A stretch of 64,000 nucleotides of DNA from Rhaphigaster nebulosa (GCA_948150685.1 OX411306.1:143979092-144043091); one strand, 5' to 3'; positions 23,601 through 35,600 are shown, numbered from the stretch's first letter. Notes: generated by a model from the sequence alone, not told the origin. Numbers and translations are program-made.

Positions 23601-25588
23601 TGAATAAGATCAATCGCGTTCCTTGATAGATTCACATGTTCAAGAGCAGTGGTTCCCAGGAAGGAAGCTGGGTCGATAATGAATAAATTATTATTGCTTA
23701 CATCCAAGCGGCGCAATGAAGGAAGATTGGCCAATACCCGTCGATCTATCCTTCGAAATTCGTTTTGGGATAAATCCAGCCCCTATGAGCGTTATAAAAG
23801 TAAAACTCATTACTTCCTTTTCATAGTACATAACTATAATACATAAGTTAGAAGAATTTTATAATCAGTGAGTTACATAATATAAATAAATGTATTGTTT
23901 AACCATAATAAATAATGTAAATTATATTTTATCAATATTCCATTGAAATCTATATTATCAAACCATTACCCTGGTTTTGAAATCTAGATATATAAGACCA
24001 TTTGGAAACAAAAAAAGTATGCTATACTTTACCTTCAGATTTGGTAGATTCCAGAGAGGCATTTCGAGATAGTTAGAGAGAGAATTATTACTTAATCTCA
24101 ATTCTCTTAACGAAGGCATGCCAGAAAATGCTTCTCGAACAACCCGCCTTAGAAGATTATTATTTAGATGTAGACGTTCCAACGTAGGATGTCCTCGTAG
24201 TGCTCCAAACATAATATCCTGCACGTGATTGTTACTCATATCAAGAAATTTTATCCGAGGTAGAGTCTCCAAAATTGTTGTTAGGTACATCACATGATCA
24301 AGCTGATTGTTAACAAGAGATATTTCCTCTAGTTGGCTGTCATAAGATTGTAGGAAAAATTCTGGATGTATCCTTAGGATTTTATTGTTGCTGAGATCTA
24401 GTTTGATAAGTGATGGAAGTCGGTGGAAAGAACCTCTATGTATTTCTGTAATTCTATTATCGTTCATATACAATTCCGCTAGAGGTGGTATATCTACAAA
24501 AGTCGTCTCTTTAATTGATTCAATTGCATTACCGGAGAGCTTTAAGATAGCCAAGAGCGGTAGTTCCCTTATGGCTCTACCGATTTCACCAGCATCACTC
24601 AATTGATTATCCGATAAATCAATTTCCTTCAGAGAAGGAAGTCTTACAAACGATCTAGGGTGTACCCAGCTAATGCCAGACCCTGAAAAATTTGCTAGTG
24701 CAAGTCTAGGAGCATCTTGAAGAGAAGAAGGACCTAGATTATTAAGACGGGATGATCGAATCAAATGAAGCTGTTCCAAAGCCTCTAGCTTATTCAATCT
24801 ACCAGGACTGATTTCCGTAAGAGATGGAAGTTCAGTGAGAAGGTAGCGGAGTCTCTTTAAGTCTGAAAAAGATGGAAGGCGCTGTACAAATCCAGCTTTA
24901 ATCGTAACTGCTTCCAGTTTATCGAGACCTTCGAAAACATCCTCTGGTAAACTTCGAAGTTCATGTTCTACGATAAATACTTCCAGTAAACTAGGTTCGA
25001 GACCTCCTAACCAGTTCGAGGAAAGCCTTTCTAATTTGTTGTTTCGCAGCATAAGCCTCGTTACTCTCAGAGGTGCAAAAGCACGACCTGGTAATGCGGT
25101 TATCACATTATTTTCAAGAATGAGTTCGTCGATGGGACGAGTGATTTGAGCTGATATAGCGGCCAGACCACTGAGCACTGCTGATAGTTCGCTTTGACTG
25201 CACCTAAAAATGAATCAATGATAAGTATTTCATTGGGAACATGTTGAATGTTATTTTTAATAATAATAATAATAATGTTGTTATTATGAATTATATTCGA
25301 GTAAAAGTTAAAAACAAGACAAAACGTAGACTTAAAATTATTACGTAATTAGGTTTGCAATTTTGAGTAAAATATAGATAACTAATATTAGGCCTTAAAG
25401 ATTACATGTATCTAATTCTTTCCTATGAGGAATACAAATACATACCATATTTGCAGCTCATCTGCTTTGTTGGTACACTGACATGGTCTGATGGTCTCAA
25501 GGGGTGGACAGGTGGCCCAGCAATCCTTAATGGTCAAGACGAGTAAATACAGCGTAGCAACTCGGCACGACCATCGCAGGCTCCACAT
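8689..25588 (-). CDS. atk: Secreted leucine-rich-repeat protein, artichoke-like (8 exons, about 1290 aa)
   Basis: Exons on the minus strand: 25588-25446, 25203-24033, 23782-23410, 23192-22859, 19840-19252, 11194-11041, 10354-10175, 9617-8689. All introns are GT..AG and every junction keeps phase, totalling 3873 nt with the stop. Residues 1-25 (MWSLRWSCRVATLYLLVLT, ending DCWA) form a signal peptide. A cysteine N-cap follows (TCPPLETIRPCQCTN, then IWCSQSEL), then uninterrupted LRRs of about 24 residues (LxxLxLxxNxL) to about residue 920. Exon 7 is a C-terminal cysteine cap beginning GNPLRCSCTFLWQ with later cysteines. The last exon is a Ser/Thr/Pro-rich tail with a KKKKPTKPP basic stretch. There is no transmembrane segment, so the product should be extracellular. 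Order and N-terminal sequence fit Drosophila Artichoke, a secreted matrix protein needed for chordotonal-organ cilia; that match is from memory of the family. The end is the TAA at 8689-8691, though GGAG|GTAATT just before it could act as a donor. Intron 5 is expanded to 8 kb by nested LINEs. Confidence 0.88.
10355..11040. other. atk intron 6
   Basis: An AT-rich intron between the last LRR exon and the cysteine-cap exon. No mobile element or other gene is recognised. Confidence 0.6.
11395..12546 (+). pseudogene. RTE-like LINE reverse transcriptase, 5' part (interrupted)
   Basis: Degenerate reverse transcriptase in several frames. In order: LLSEKTEIIERW, then NDIGDIVDAVERLRNNKAPGED (RT motif 1-2 region), NNRGITLL, HHLFVDFKGAYNS (motif 3/A), GMRQSDGLACLLFNIALEKV (motif 4/B) and FSYLESVVSSSN. 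It ends in MLYKTLIRPMLTYAA at 12544. The YADD motif is damaged (VLQMI*). The endonuclease end is missing, so the copy is 5'-truncated. The sentence continues without loss at 18251 as E-MWTLTKAEEKGLQVFER, showing that the intervening LOA element inserted here. It lies antisense in intron 5 of atk. Confidence 0.82.
12532..12546. repeat. Left target-site duplication of the LOA-type insertion
   Basis: The 15-mer TACTTATGCTGCAGA is found again exactly at 18236-18250, on the other side of the 5.7-kb element. The element's own 3' end also finishes in ..AGTAC, so the duplication may be 12 rather than 15 bp. Confidence 0.85.
13240..14494 (+). pseudogene. LOA-type LINE ORF1
   Basis: From about 13650 to the stop at 14492-14494 a continuous frame encodes a basic, Pro/Ser-rich N-terminal segment (QKRIRPMEESPPTDTRRQ). 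A globular part follows: PITQEEAQLIRRLLIAEIER, then GWFLLTCKNEETRDWLL, and on to FRVPTSTIAWLEANGWRISY. That pattern resembles the DUF4780-type domain found in many insect LINE ORF1 proteins, presumed to bind RNA. Coding character extends upstream to about 13240, but a TAG near 13408 and an A-run near 13422 break the frame, and no clean start codon is seen. No CCHC knuckles are visible, unlike R1 or Jockey Gag-like proteins. Confidence 0.7.
14538..18142 (+). pseudogene. LOA-type LINE ORF2: endonuclease, reverse transcriptase, RNase H
   Basis: Starts at ATG 14538. Endonuclease (14550-15200): QINLQHNKSATA, IDLIQEPY, GGDINAHH and LSDHRMISF. Frame changes near 15240. RT (15600-16700): YKAPGTDGILPCML, FFDVEGAFD, GCPQGSCISPLLWCLVMD, FADDGVILI, VNPTKTELILF and, after a stop at 16732, VKYLGIILDSKLNW. 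The catalytic box is ADDG rather than the usual ADD(I/V). RNase H (17330-17720): GAGVYIEDLG, FQAEVFVIL, IYSDSQ, VRVPGHKGIKGNETADKLA. The C-terminus has CHCCGQAPETALHYIAEC. Damage seen: stops at 15532, 16732, 17313 and 17774 and frame changes near 15240, 17175 (A-run) and 17500. It is not functional. Confidence 0.88.
18236..18627 (+). pseudogene. RTE-like LINE reverse transcriptase, 3' part
   Basis: Begins with the right copy of the target duplication and resumes the coding sentence broken at 12546 (EMWTLTKAEEKGLQVFER). One frame change then leads into EEDQWRRRKNQEIYQLFNEP and VHLIKLSSIK, followed by KRCRDRPRLRWIDAVNQDAW and NWRAAAQDRAALRKLIEEA, ending THHGL and a stop at 18625-18627. The RGRPRLRW-like block and the ARNW..AAQDR block are the usual end of RTE-like ('craniofacial development protein 2-like') LINE proteins. 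Confidence 0.82.
18628..19251. other. AT-rich part of atk intron 5
   Basis: Low-complexity A and T runs, with no coding sequence or recognisable element. It includes several poly(A) and poly(T) tracts between 19010 and 19200. Confidence 0.5.
19841..22858. other. atk intron 4 (3 kb)
   Basis: Mostly AT-rich. A stretch at 20570-20910 is less AT-rich, and read on the minus strand it gives Lys/Arg-rich open pieces that could be an old LINE tail, though I cannot assign it. Two GC-rich patches at 22315-22360 and 22540-22620 look like decayed repeats. Confidence 0.4.
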
Positions 25589-26006
25589 GACAACATAGCA
25601 GCTTAAACTCTCTCCTGCCTTTCTGGATTTAATAACATCGTCACAATAAAAAATAAATAGTCATAAAGTGTTGCAACTATAAAATAAAATGTTTAAAAAA
25701 TACTCATTAGAGCGTACAACTGCATATTGCATGCAATGGCACAATTATAAATGTTTCTGTCCGACGAAGAATTATTCATGAATGAGTTGAAGGGATAGCC
25801 AATATATATATTTTTAATTACAGAAATCCAAATCGAACTCTTATAAATCTATAAATTATACTAAAGATTTTTATTCATAGTAATTTAATATGTTCGAATT
25901 TTATTTATATTGAAATTTATTTCTATATTGTAATACCAGAGAAAGTAAACATTTAGCAACAGTGCAATCTTATCTAGTTTGCAATACCTAAGAACATCTG
26001 GTTTGT

Positions 26007-26085
<79 letters not shown>

Positions 26086-26816
26086 CGCCGCGTGAGTGAA
26101 GTAATAGTCAGGTCTAATAACCTAGACCGGGCCACGCCGTTAATAGCTCTGCGGAAGTTTTATCAAAATATAAAGGTATGATCCGTATTGGCTTCTGAAA
26201 GAAGAAAAAAAACAATGAATCAAACCCGAATCTGCTAAAGCTTTTATGAATAGCCAAAATTTGAAAACTATCTACGAAAAAATAAGAAAATGAACTGGAA
26301 ATAAGACCCATAACATGATTTATTATCGTTGAAATGAAAAATCATCAGGAATATGTGAGGGGACCCAATACATTTTTTAAAATTAATAATGTGTTATGAC
26401 TTAATGGGATGCTAACATCGAGATTAAATTTATTTTTATAGTCCCTTTTTCCACAAAGGGCACTTCATTTGGAACTGAAAATTACTTATGATTATCAGAT
26501 AATAAATTAATTGAAGATCGATGAGTGTGTACATAATATGAACAAACTTGTCGATCTTGAATATGCATATTCAGTCGCATATTAACTAATATGCTAAATA
26601 TTATTTAGGATGTTAGTTAATATTACATCTTTGTAATCCCAGTGGAGCGGTCTGTAGGAACGTTTCGGCAACATCTAAAACCTACCCGGATAGCGGCTGT
26701 TTACATTCAGAGTCTTTATAAAATTGTCAGTTTATTAATTAGTTTTATCTTTGGTGTGTGACTACTGTTTTGATGTTAATTAAAATCAGTGACCAGATTT
26801 CTTAGATACGGTAAAG
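25589..26816. promoter_or_regulatory. Shared divergent promoter interval between atk and Hikeshi
   Basis: The two start codons face away from each other across 1228 bp. The Hikeshi side (26630-26816) is less AT-rich (GTAGGAACGTTTCGGCAACA and TACCCGGATAGCGG words), as expected of a housekeeping promoter. The middle is split by a 70-bp AT microsatellite. No TATA box or defined factor site is claimed. Confidence 0.5.
26011..26080. repeat. (AT)35 microsatellite
   Basis: A perfect alternating AT run of 70 bp inside the divergent promoter interval. It is likely polymorphic in length and prone to assembly error. Confidence 0.95.
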
Positions 26817-29800
26817 ATGGCAATGTTTGGTTTGTTAGCTTCAGGGAGGTTGGTAAGTAAATTGATATTACTTGGATATTTTATCATTGGCTAATTGTAT
26901 TTAATATCTTTAAAAAACTTGAGATGTTATTTTTACATCATTATAAGTGGAGTCATCCCACAGGTTCAAACCAATTATGAGATGGTTGGGGAGAAACAGT
27001 TCCTTATAACTATTCCCGATGCTCATGATATTAACCATGTTGTTGTGTTTCTTACTGGAGCAGTTGCATTTCCTGATGGATATGCGGGTTTAGGTATGTT
27101 ATTATTTATCATTTGTTTTGCTAAGATATTGCTCAATTATGCAATGAAAGTGTTTCAGAACATTGTGCCTTTTTAGTTCAAAGTTAAAATAAATATGTTT
27201 TACAGTTTTTCAACTGTTGTCCTCGACAACGCCTGTTTTTAAGAATTTATTTTTCCCACAAGGCCTTTAATGATTTTTATGATTAAAATAATCCAAAATT
27301 TTTACTTTTAAGTTATGAAGACCTTAGATAGTCAAGATCTTCTTGCTCCTTAGTTTAGACATTTGTGACCATCTCTTATAGTCCAGGAAACAAAGGAAAA
27401 ATTGTAAAAATAAGTCATAGTTCTGGATTTTGGCAGTTATTCTTTGCAGTAGGCACTGAATATGAAACAGTACAAGATACTAAAACTCCCCACCGTTGGG
27501 GGGTGGGCGGAGGGTGCGGGTGAAGTTTCAAGGTCCCTCTTTTTGGTGTTTCACTTATGTATCAGAAACTTTGTGTTCTAGTGATTAGATCACCCCATAC
27601 AAATTTAAAGCTGACAAAGTATGCCATTAATTGACTTTATTAATTTTTTTCAGTATCTTGCATAGTTATTTGGAAAAAGAAATGTTGCCTCAGATTATTT
27701 TGTCTTATTTAACTAGCTAAATCTTCAGCGCTACATCCTATGAAAAATTTCAGAGATAAGAAGTTGTTGACCATTAAATTTCTTTTAACAATATATAGTA
27801 GTTTACAATTTCATCTTTCACCATTCAAAAGTTAGAGCAATTTTAACTTTATGTTTGAATTCCGAAATTTTGTAATCCCCCAGATTACTGACTTTTAAAA
27901 AAAAAAAAATTGGAATCTTTCTTATGGCAAATTTTATTTACTTTAATATTTATGTATATTGCATATAGTACATTTTGCTGAAGTTAATAGTTCCCGAGAT
28001 ATTTGAGAAAAAAAAAATGTATCTTCAAAATGCATGATGTAGACAATCAAACGAAAAGTAAAAAAAAAAACCTCCAATAACAATCCATAATTACAATTAA
28101 ACTATTTATTCCATGGATCTATAAGTAAAAATAGCTTATTAATTTACCGAAATGTTTTTGCAGTTAAGTTTTTTGCAATAATTGCAAAAACTTTGTGTGT
28201 AAGGTGCATAGGTCTAAAAAAATAATGTGTTTGGAGTGTGCGTGATTATAATTTATTTTAAAAATAAGAATAAAAAGATGTCTTCCTGTACCATATTTAT
28301 TTATTTCGTGATTTCGTGATCGGTCATTTCGCAAACCAGTTGCGAAATAAATAAATATTTCGTTCAGTAAAACATCTTGTATAGATAATTATGTAATATT
28401 GAGGCATAATTTAAGATTCATTTCTTTTAATTCTTTTTTTATTTTGAGGAAAATTTTTTTTCAGTTTAAGTTTTAAAATAAAATTTGTTGGTAAATTTAT
28501 GTTTCTTTTTTATATCTATTTTCTCTTATCGCAACTCTACTAGTTGCTATATTTAAGAAATATTGGATATTCGAATTTCAAGTTAAAAATATGCAAAAAA
28601 TGAATTATTTTATCTAACAGATCTCAATCTAACAAGAAAAAACAAGATGCAATTTATATTTAATTTTGGGCACAGGGAAAAAGAAAACCAAACTAAAAGA
28701 TGAAATTCATTATCATCACCCAAAAACAAGTGAAAGCACCAAGTTCTAATCTTCTATTCATTAATGTGAGGCTGAAAATAGACTTAAAGGACTCCCATGG
28801 TACTTAGTGTTTCATGAGACCCTTGGTACTCGCGAGGTTAAAACATATCATTGAATTTATAATGATGTTTTTTCTTTCAAAAACATGGCCAGGGTCCTGG
28901 AAGAACACCACCTGATACTAACAGTGGCTGCATGAACGTTAGTTGAAACAGTAATGTTTCAACTGTGCGAATATTAGGTGAAATACGTTGCATCGATTTC
29001 GACTCTCAATTTTCTCTGTGGCCTGAAAGCAAAGAGACTGGACCATAAAATTGAAGAGCAAGAGAACAGCGGAAATCAGTTGACACTGACATCCTTGATC
29101 AAAAACTCAATAAGAGAGAGCCTTTTGTTAGAAGAATATGTTGATAATTTTGGTCAAAACAATGGTTTCTTTGAAGACTACAATATTTTTAATTTAAAAT
29201 GTCTAAGAATTCTCACTGTAACATACTCAGCAATCACTATTTCCACATTCTTGGTACCTAGTAATCTTAGTGGTTACTGACTAGAATCAATAGCTTAGCA
29301 GTTTTTTAAATTCCACTGAAGTATATCTAAAACCTATTTTAATCTGATGACAAGCTTCTTTCCAGATATAAAGGATATTCATGTGTAAGACTGGACCTCA
29401 ATGTTATGCATTACTTAAGAAGAATGCTCGTTTTCTCTTACTGTTTAATATTTTGTTTTATTGTATTATGCTGAGATTTAGATCATGTACTTATATGAAT
29501 ATTGTTGTTCACCCTTCAGGCAAAGGGATATTGTATGCATTTTTATTCATTTGTTTTGTGTTGGTTCCCAAATTTTATTTGGATTTGAAGATTGAATGAA
29601 AATAAATTTAATTATTTTTTCCTGTAAAAAATTTATTCCTTAGTAATGCTATATCTAATTTGATAATTTTTTTTTTTAGTTTATTTTTCATGGCCAGATC
29701 CAGCTGCACCTCCGAATTGGCAGCTTTTAGGCATCATTTCAAATGATAAACCATCGTCAATATATAAAATCTCATCTCTTAGGAAAAATCAAGAACAGCC

Positions 29801-30116
29801 AACTCTCGAGCAAGCTGGGTTTCTTCAATTTGGGCAGACAAAAATATCCCATGTTGCTCAGATAGGGATCTCGATAGAGACTATAGATGTTGTACAACAT
29901 CAGCATCAACTTTTAGAAGCTGAAAATTCGAAAAACCAAACACAGTTTGTAGAATTCGCACAAAAAATGATACAGAGCTTTCTGAACTATACCCTAAGCT
30001 TTACTATTTCCCCAACTCCCACTGAATCGTACATTCCTGTGAAAGCTGTTGAAGATTGGTATAAGAACTTTGAAAGGAAATTGTCACTCAATCCATACTT
30101 TTGGAAACATTTATGA
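26817..30116 (+). CDS. Hikeshi: Hikeshi homologue, HSP70 nuclear import carrier (3 exons, 200 aa)
   Basis: Exons 26817-26852, 26964-27093 and 29680-30116; introns are GTAAGT..CAG and GTATGT..TTTAG, and phases match. The product starts MAMFGLLASGRLVQTNYEMV. A second ATG at 26823 would give the MFG start seen in the human protein. Conserved blocks include INHVVVFLTGAVAFPDGYAG, VYFSWPDPAAPPNWQLLGII, KISHVAQIGISIE and the C-terminal WYKNFERKLSLNPYFWKHL. Human Hikeshi (C11orf73) is 197 residues with the same blocks, including INHVVVF, AQIGIS and the WYENFQRRL..NPLFW end, so the gene looks complete. The family binds ATP-loaded HSP70 and carries it through the nuclear pore during heat stress; that role is known from the family and not visible here. 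An alternative long read-through from exon 2 into intron 2 is not supported. Confidence 0.95.
27094..29679. other. Hikeshi intron 2
   Basis: A 2.6-kb AT-rich intron. It contains a hairpin-forming inverted repeat at 28293-28360 and a 100-codon unassigned open frame at 28978-29280 with no recognisable domain. Confidence 0.6.
28293..28360. repeat. Inverted repeat (hairpin) in Hikeshi intron 2
   Basis: Arms TATTTATTTATTTCG and CGAAATAAATAAATA face each other across about 35 bases that also contain two direct GTGATTTC copies. It may be a miniature fold-back element. Confidence 0.6.
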
Positions 30117-30506
30117 TGTTTTCTAATAGGGTTTGTTCATTGCTGTTTGCATTTGTATTTGTTTTCTCTTTCGTTTTTGAATAGACTGAGTGATTTTCGA
30201 AAATGTGCAGTGCTTGTTAAATTTTCGTGAAGGCCTGTAAATAATAAGTTACTAAATGTGTTAAGACCATTTAGTTTCATAATTGTATATAGTATTTTAT
30301 TCAGGTAATGAAATCTATCAGAAAGTTAATTATTAGCTAGGGTTTGTAATTTGTCCCACATTTTCAAAGTATAGTGTGTATATGTATTGATTATATTTAT
30401 GAATTAATAATTACTGTCTTCTTATCATTCTTGCCAAATGCATTTATAAGAATGTTGGTTACTCATATTATTTTCCAGGTTATATTGTTTATCTTATGTT
30501 TAAGAA

Positions 30507-30512
30507 AATAAA
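30507..30512 (+). terminator. Candidate polyadenylation signal for Hikeshi
   Basis: AATAAA lies about 390 bases after the stop codon, followed by a T-rich stretch. Other A-rich signals exist nearby, so the exact site is uncertain. Confidence 0.35.
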
Positions 30513-32099
30513 AGATATATTATTTTAATCTTCATTGTCTATCTCTGGTAATGTTATTTTTAAGAATTTTTATTTAAAATTAAAATTGTATATGATGCCA
30601 ATGCTGCCTGCTGGAACACTTTTAACTTAATTTTTAAAGGTATTTTTTACTCTGTATCTTAATTAAATGCATCATTAATAAAATTAAATTCAAAACATTT
30701 TAAATTATTTCCTCTTAAAACAATTGAAGTAAATATTTTTAGTGAAAATTAAAATTAAAGAAGTTTCTGAAGTATATTCTGATTTTTTAACAGAATAAGG
30801 GATTATTTAGAATAATGAAAACTGTTCTGTACTTAATTTTTCCCATATCTTTCACCAGATGTATTCTGTAGCATGGCTGATAAATTTAAATTGTTTATTT
30901 TAAACATTATTTTTCAGCTCGTCTAAATAAATGTAAAATTGGATTATAGATCCCCCACCCATGTTCGCTGGTTTGGTTCAATTTATCACCAAATAATTTG
31001 TCATATTTTTAGATAATTTAATATAAGTATATAGATATAGATACAAATTATTAATTATTATTTAATACGATGAATATTATACAAATGAGAACTCCAATTG
31101 ATTGAGGGTCAATGCATCTCAAATGTTTTCATAATATGATCATAATAGACAAGTGAATAAATTTATTAAGATTAATAATTATGTGTTTATTTAATTCCTA
31201 GTCTGGTATTAGGTAATATTAGAATCTTTGGCTCTTCTCACTTTTTATGTTCAACTTACCGCATTGTTTTTATTATCTTAGTATATCGTCGATTTAGTTA
31301 TGTTCTTAATTACTTGAAGTTTCCATACCAAAGTTTAAATAATTAATTACTATTTTCATATCGAGTTTGTAATGTAATGATGCAAATTTAGCTGACTTAA
31401 TGGCAAAAGGGATGTGACTTCTGTTGCCTAAATAAAGCTTGTTTTGTTTTAACTGTGTGTCCGCTGCAAGTCTGTTGATAACCCTTTACCAATTATTTTT
31501 CAACACACACAATAATCGATAAGAACAATATTAGATAAGAAAGCACAATTAATGAATAATGCGTTAATAAGTGAACTTTTTAATTTAAAATATTACAAAT
31601 ACTTAGAAATGATATGGTGTATCAATCAAAGACATAATTATTACAAACAATTAAATTTATAAATAGAAAAAGATATATGATGCTATATCTATTGCCTCCA
31701 TTGCATTCAGCCACTGCCACTGCTCCTTGCATTGCCGTATTTACTCCCTTTACCTTTGGGACAGCCTCAGAAGCAGTGTGTTTACAGTCAGCCTATATTC
31801 CTCATACTTGTTAGAACCACTGTTAGTCCATAATCGCAAAAACATAGTCTGTTGTCTTAGATTATTTGTTAGCCCTCTAAACTATTAAGCTGTTTTTGAT
31901 GGAATTTTAGGGTTATTTAGCTGTTATGATAAAGAATAACAAATTTTTTTCTAGAAATAATATTAATATAATGGATGTTTAGTCGAGTCAAATACTATAA
32001 TATGTTGTCAAACAATGACTTGGAATGATCTAAACTGAATGAAATTAAATGAATTACAGCCATTTATTATGTTTTAAATATATTTTTTTAAGAGTACAG
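30513..32099. other. AT-rich intergenic sequence
   Basis: No exon-like open frame, RNA gene or mobile element is recognised beyond short low-complexity tracts. Confidence 0.4.
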
Positions 32100-32615
32100 A
32101 GATCGTATTTTTTTCTTAATTTTTTATATTATCCAATTTTCAAAAAAATCTATTATGTTATTTATATTGACATAAAAGTCTTATTTACCAAATTTGAGAT
32201 GTTTTGCATTATATTTTAAATTAATTTTTGATGAAAGTCAATTATGACCTTCAAGTAAAGTACCCCTTCCAGTTTTCAATTGGACCAAAATTTAGTATGT
32301 TGTTTAAGTAAATATATAAGTTATAAATACTAAATTTGAGCAGTTTTGCATTATATTTTGATATAATTTTATATGAAAGTTTATTACGACCTTCAAGTAA
32401 AGTACCTTTTTCGGTATTTATTTAGTTACCAAAAAGAGAACAGCACAACCAGATGTTACAGCAATCCCAAATACAAAATTTCAACTCTAAGGATAACCAT
32501 TTTTGAGTTATAAGAGATACGTATGAGCGTATGTACAGACTTAACTAAGAAACTAGTCAAAATTGATTCAGGGATGGTCAAAATAGGTACTTCCGTTGAA
32601 ATCTGATCAGCCCTT
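32100..32615 (-). repeat. Partial copy of the 1-kb hairpin/tandem repeat family
   Basis: Contains two units of GACCTTCAAGTAAAGTACC (about 32251 and 32390), the reverse complement of the tandem unit at 37.9-38.3 kb. The conserved block around 32425-32600 follows: ACCAAAAAGAGAACAGCACAA, then TTTTTGAGTTAT, then AACTAGTCAAAATTGATTCAG and CAAAATAGGTACTTCCGTTGA. The hairpin end and the GT-microsatellite end are missing. Confidence 0.8.
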
Positions 32616-35600
32616 TATGAAAAAATTGTTGAGTGGTTATAATCCTAATCCTAAAAAGAGCTGTTTCGCTCATCTCTAGAGAACCATCTGCTATAAATCA
32701 AAAACGTTACAGTTGGCTATCGAGTTTATTTTGATTCTGAGTTTCTTAAACTCCGATTCGCGTTTCTATTCTTTATCAATTAATCAAAGAGCTATTTCAT
32801 GAAACCTAATGTATTAATCGTAATTTATAATTGTGACTTTCTATTTATACCATTTTCTTTCCATTCCTTTCAGTGATCATTATTGTTTTATAAATTTAAC
32901 TAATTCAGAGGAGATAAATTTAAAACAGTAAAATTACGAGTAGTGTATTAGCAGGATAGCAGTCTTATTTTAAGTCTCTGGTAAACCTTCTCACGACATA
33001 AAAATATTAGAAAAGACTTGTGATGGTGCTAAATGGCATATGGTGTAAGAAATAGTAAAATATAATTTAATATTGTCAAAACCGTTCTATACATAGTTAT
33101 ATCTGATATGCAATCAATATTTCGTTGATGGAAACAAAAGGTCTGTCCTTGTGTTAAAAATATGGAGTATTCGCAACTCACAATTGAAGACTGTGATTGG
33201 CTGGTTGACAACGGCAGACCAGCATGATTAGCATGAGCTACTGCCTGTTGAGGCTGTTAGATGAGGAAGTCACTATGTGAAGACAATGTGACCGATGATG
33301 TCGCGTGTGGAGAAGAACAAAGGGATCGTCACAGGTAGCTGACCATCGAGAAAGTAACAGTTCTTATCTCGGTTCCTTACCTTCCTCCGCAGCGTTCCTA
33401 CCTACTTTCCCTCGGCTTTGAGTGTAGTTTTATTCATTACGCAATTACCCGGGACAAAATCAATAAAAGACGATGAAGTGACCAATATTTTTGAAGGTGT
33501 TAGCGGCATAGAAAACCACATTCAATGATTTCAGATTTAATAAAAAAAAATCTGAATATCACACTCGGGAGTTTCTTCGAACATGGTTGATGAATATCTA
33601 CCTAATTAATTACAATGTAAATTCATTGTTTGGGTGTTTTTACCGTTCTATGCCGATTCCAAATACATTTGCCTACTATCTTCCTCTCCTTCCACGATGA
33701 GAGCTAACACATCCCGTTTATAACATTAGGTAAGTCCTGATTACCTTATTCTTGATTCCTTCAACAATTCAAACAGTTCACTCAGCACAGCTAGGCAATG
33801 AACTAGTATGCCAAATAAGATTTTCTTATACGAATATGAACAACAGGACAATAATCTTACATTTTGACAAAAAAGGTATTAAAAAGTGGAAGATAAAGAT
33901 GGCAAGGGTAAAATGGTAAGTCTAAAATGGGCAAGGGTAACCATGAAACGTCGTGATAAATTGTGAATAAAGTGATGAAGAATATATGGGATATTTTCTT
34001 AAAATATAATAATTTAAAAAAAATTGATCCCTTCATTTCTTAGCTAGACAACTTTGAACACACTTTACAATTGCTTCAATTGTGTTTACTAAGTCCATTT
34101 GTGTAGTGTTCTGAATTCTACATTTTAGCCTGCTCTTTTTAGGGAATTTAAGTTTTTTTGGGGGAAGGATTTAATAAGAAGAAGGCAATTGACCATCTAA
34201 ATATCCATTATCGCCAAATTGGGCGTAAATTTAAGGATAACTTGAAAATTGGTTAAAAAATCATTGTTAAAATGACTACAAATCTTACATTGTTTGATAT
34301 GAAAATGATATTTTTTTCATACATTTCGGGGCGGAGGATGTATCACCCTATCCCTCCTCCTGTGTACGCTACCGAATAGATCTCATTAACGAAAGAGTAA
34401 ATAACATGCTACGATATTTATCTTTTTATTACGATTTTTATGTATCATATTAATATTTAGCATTCGAACAACTAAATATTTATTGTAGGTACCTAGCCAA
34501 TTAATGATAATTGATTTTTATAGCTGATTAAAATTAAAACTCGTGGCCTTGTCTAAAGTGATGATTCTATTTGTAATTGTGCCGATTCTTCATAGAACGA
34601 TGAAAATTAAGATTATACGTCTTTAACCTGCGTTGAAAAAGATTTTTTTTTGTTCAGTGTGGTCGATTTCGAATTTACGAATGGCACCTACGTTACTCAT
34701 TGCATTATCTTAAGAAACAGCTGAAACGTCGTATCATGTATATTTTAAGCTAAAGAAATCTAAACGCTTGTCTTAATGAACCAATGGCATGGAGCTGAAA
34801 AAACACGAGAAGACGAATTAAGCTATTACTCGGTTTTGTCACGGATTATCCCAACGTTAGTAAACTTTTTCATCATGAACCTAACAACCTCAACAGATCA
34901 GCTCAACCAGAACAACTCTCAACCAATCAGTCAAATAATTTACTCATAACTTTCAGTAAATAAGACCTCTTTCAGTTTTTATTTAAATTTACTATTCTTG
35001 ACAAATAATTTTTGATGTATGATTTGAAGAGGGCAATAACATATGAGGATGATGAAAAATTCATTTATTTATTTTTTTAGTATTCAAATGTGTTATTTTT
35101 TAGTATTTAGCAAAGATTAGAAATTAATCATTCATAGCCCATATTTTATTATTTGTTTTTTAAACTTAAAACTTAGATATTTACCTTTTCTTCAGCTCTT
35201 TAATCTCAGTAATGACAAAGAAATTAACAAGTAGTTCAAAATGATTACCCTTTCAGATATCATGTCTACTAAAGATGGTCTAATAGGCAGGAATTAATAG
35301 GAAACCTACTACCGATATTATATTGAAGGAAAAATATCGATATCTCATTCCTAGTGGCGTAAAACTCTATACAATCAAATAAAAAAAGGAGGGTGTATTT
35401 GGCTCTTTCTCGGATTTATATCAAACATCTGTATGTGTCTTACAGAAAAATTTATCCTATCCAAAATTATTATAACGATAAATTTCAATATTTTGATAAT
35501 ATCGATATCGACCATAAGGGAGGGTGGGAAGGGCATTTTACTTTGACTTCTATGACTATAATTATTTTCTTTAACGTGCTATCGATAATATCGTGAATAA

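Noticed and set aside
26895..27176. Reading the Hikeshi exon 2 frame through into the intron as a stand-alone 93-codon gene
   Set aside because: The conserved protein leaves this frame at the GTATGT donor at 27094. The upstream and downstream parts are intron.
28978..29280. 100-codon frame in Hikeshi intron 2 as an extra exon
   Set aside because: Exon 2 joins exon 3 exactly in phase and continues the conserved protein without it; the peptide has no counterpart in the family and no domain I recognise.
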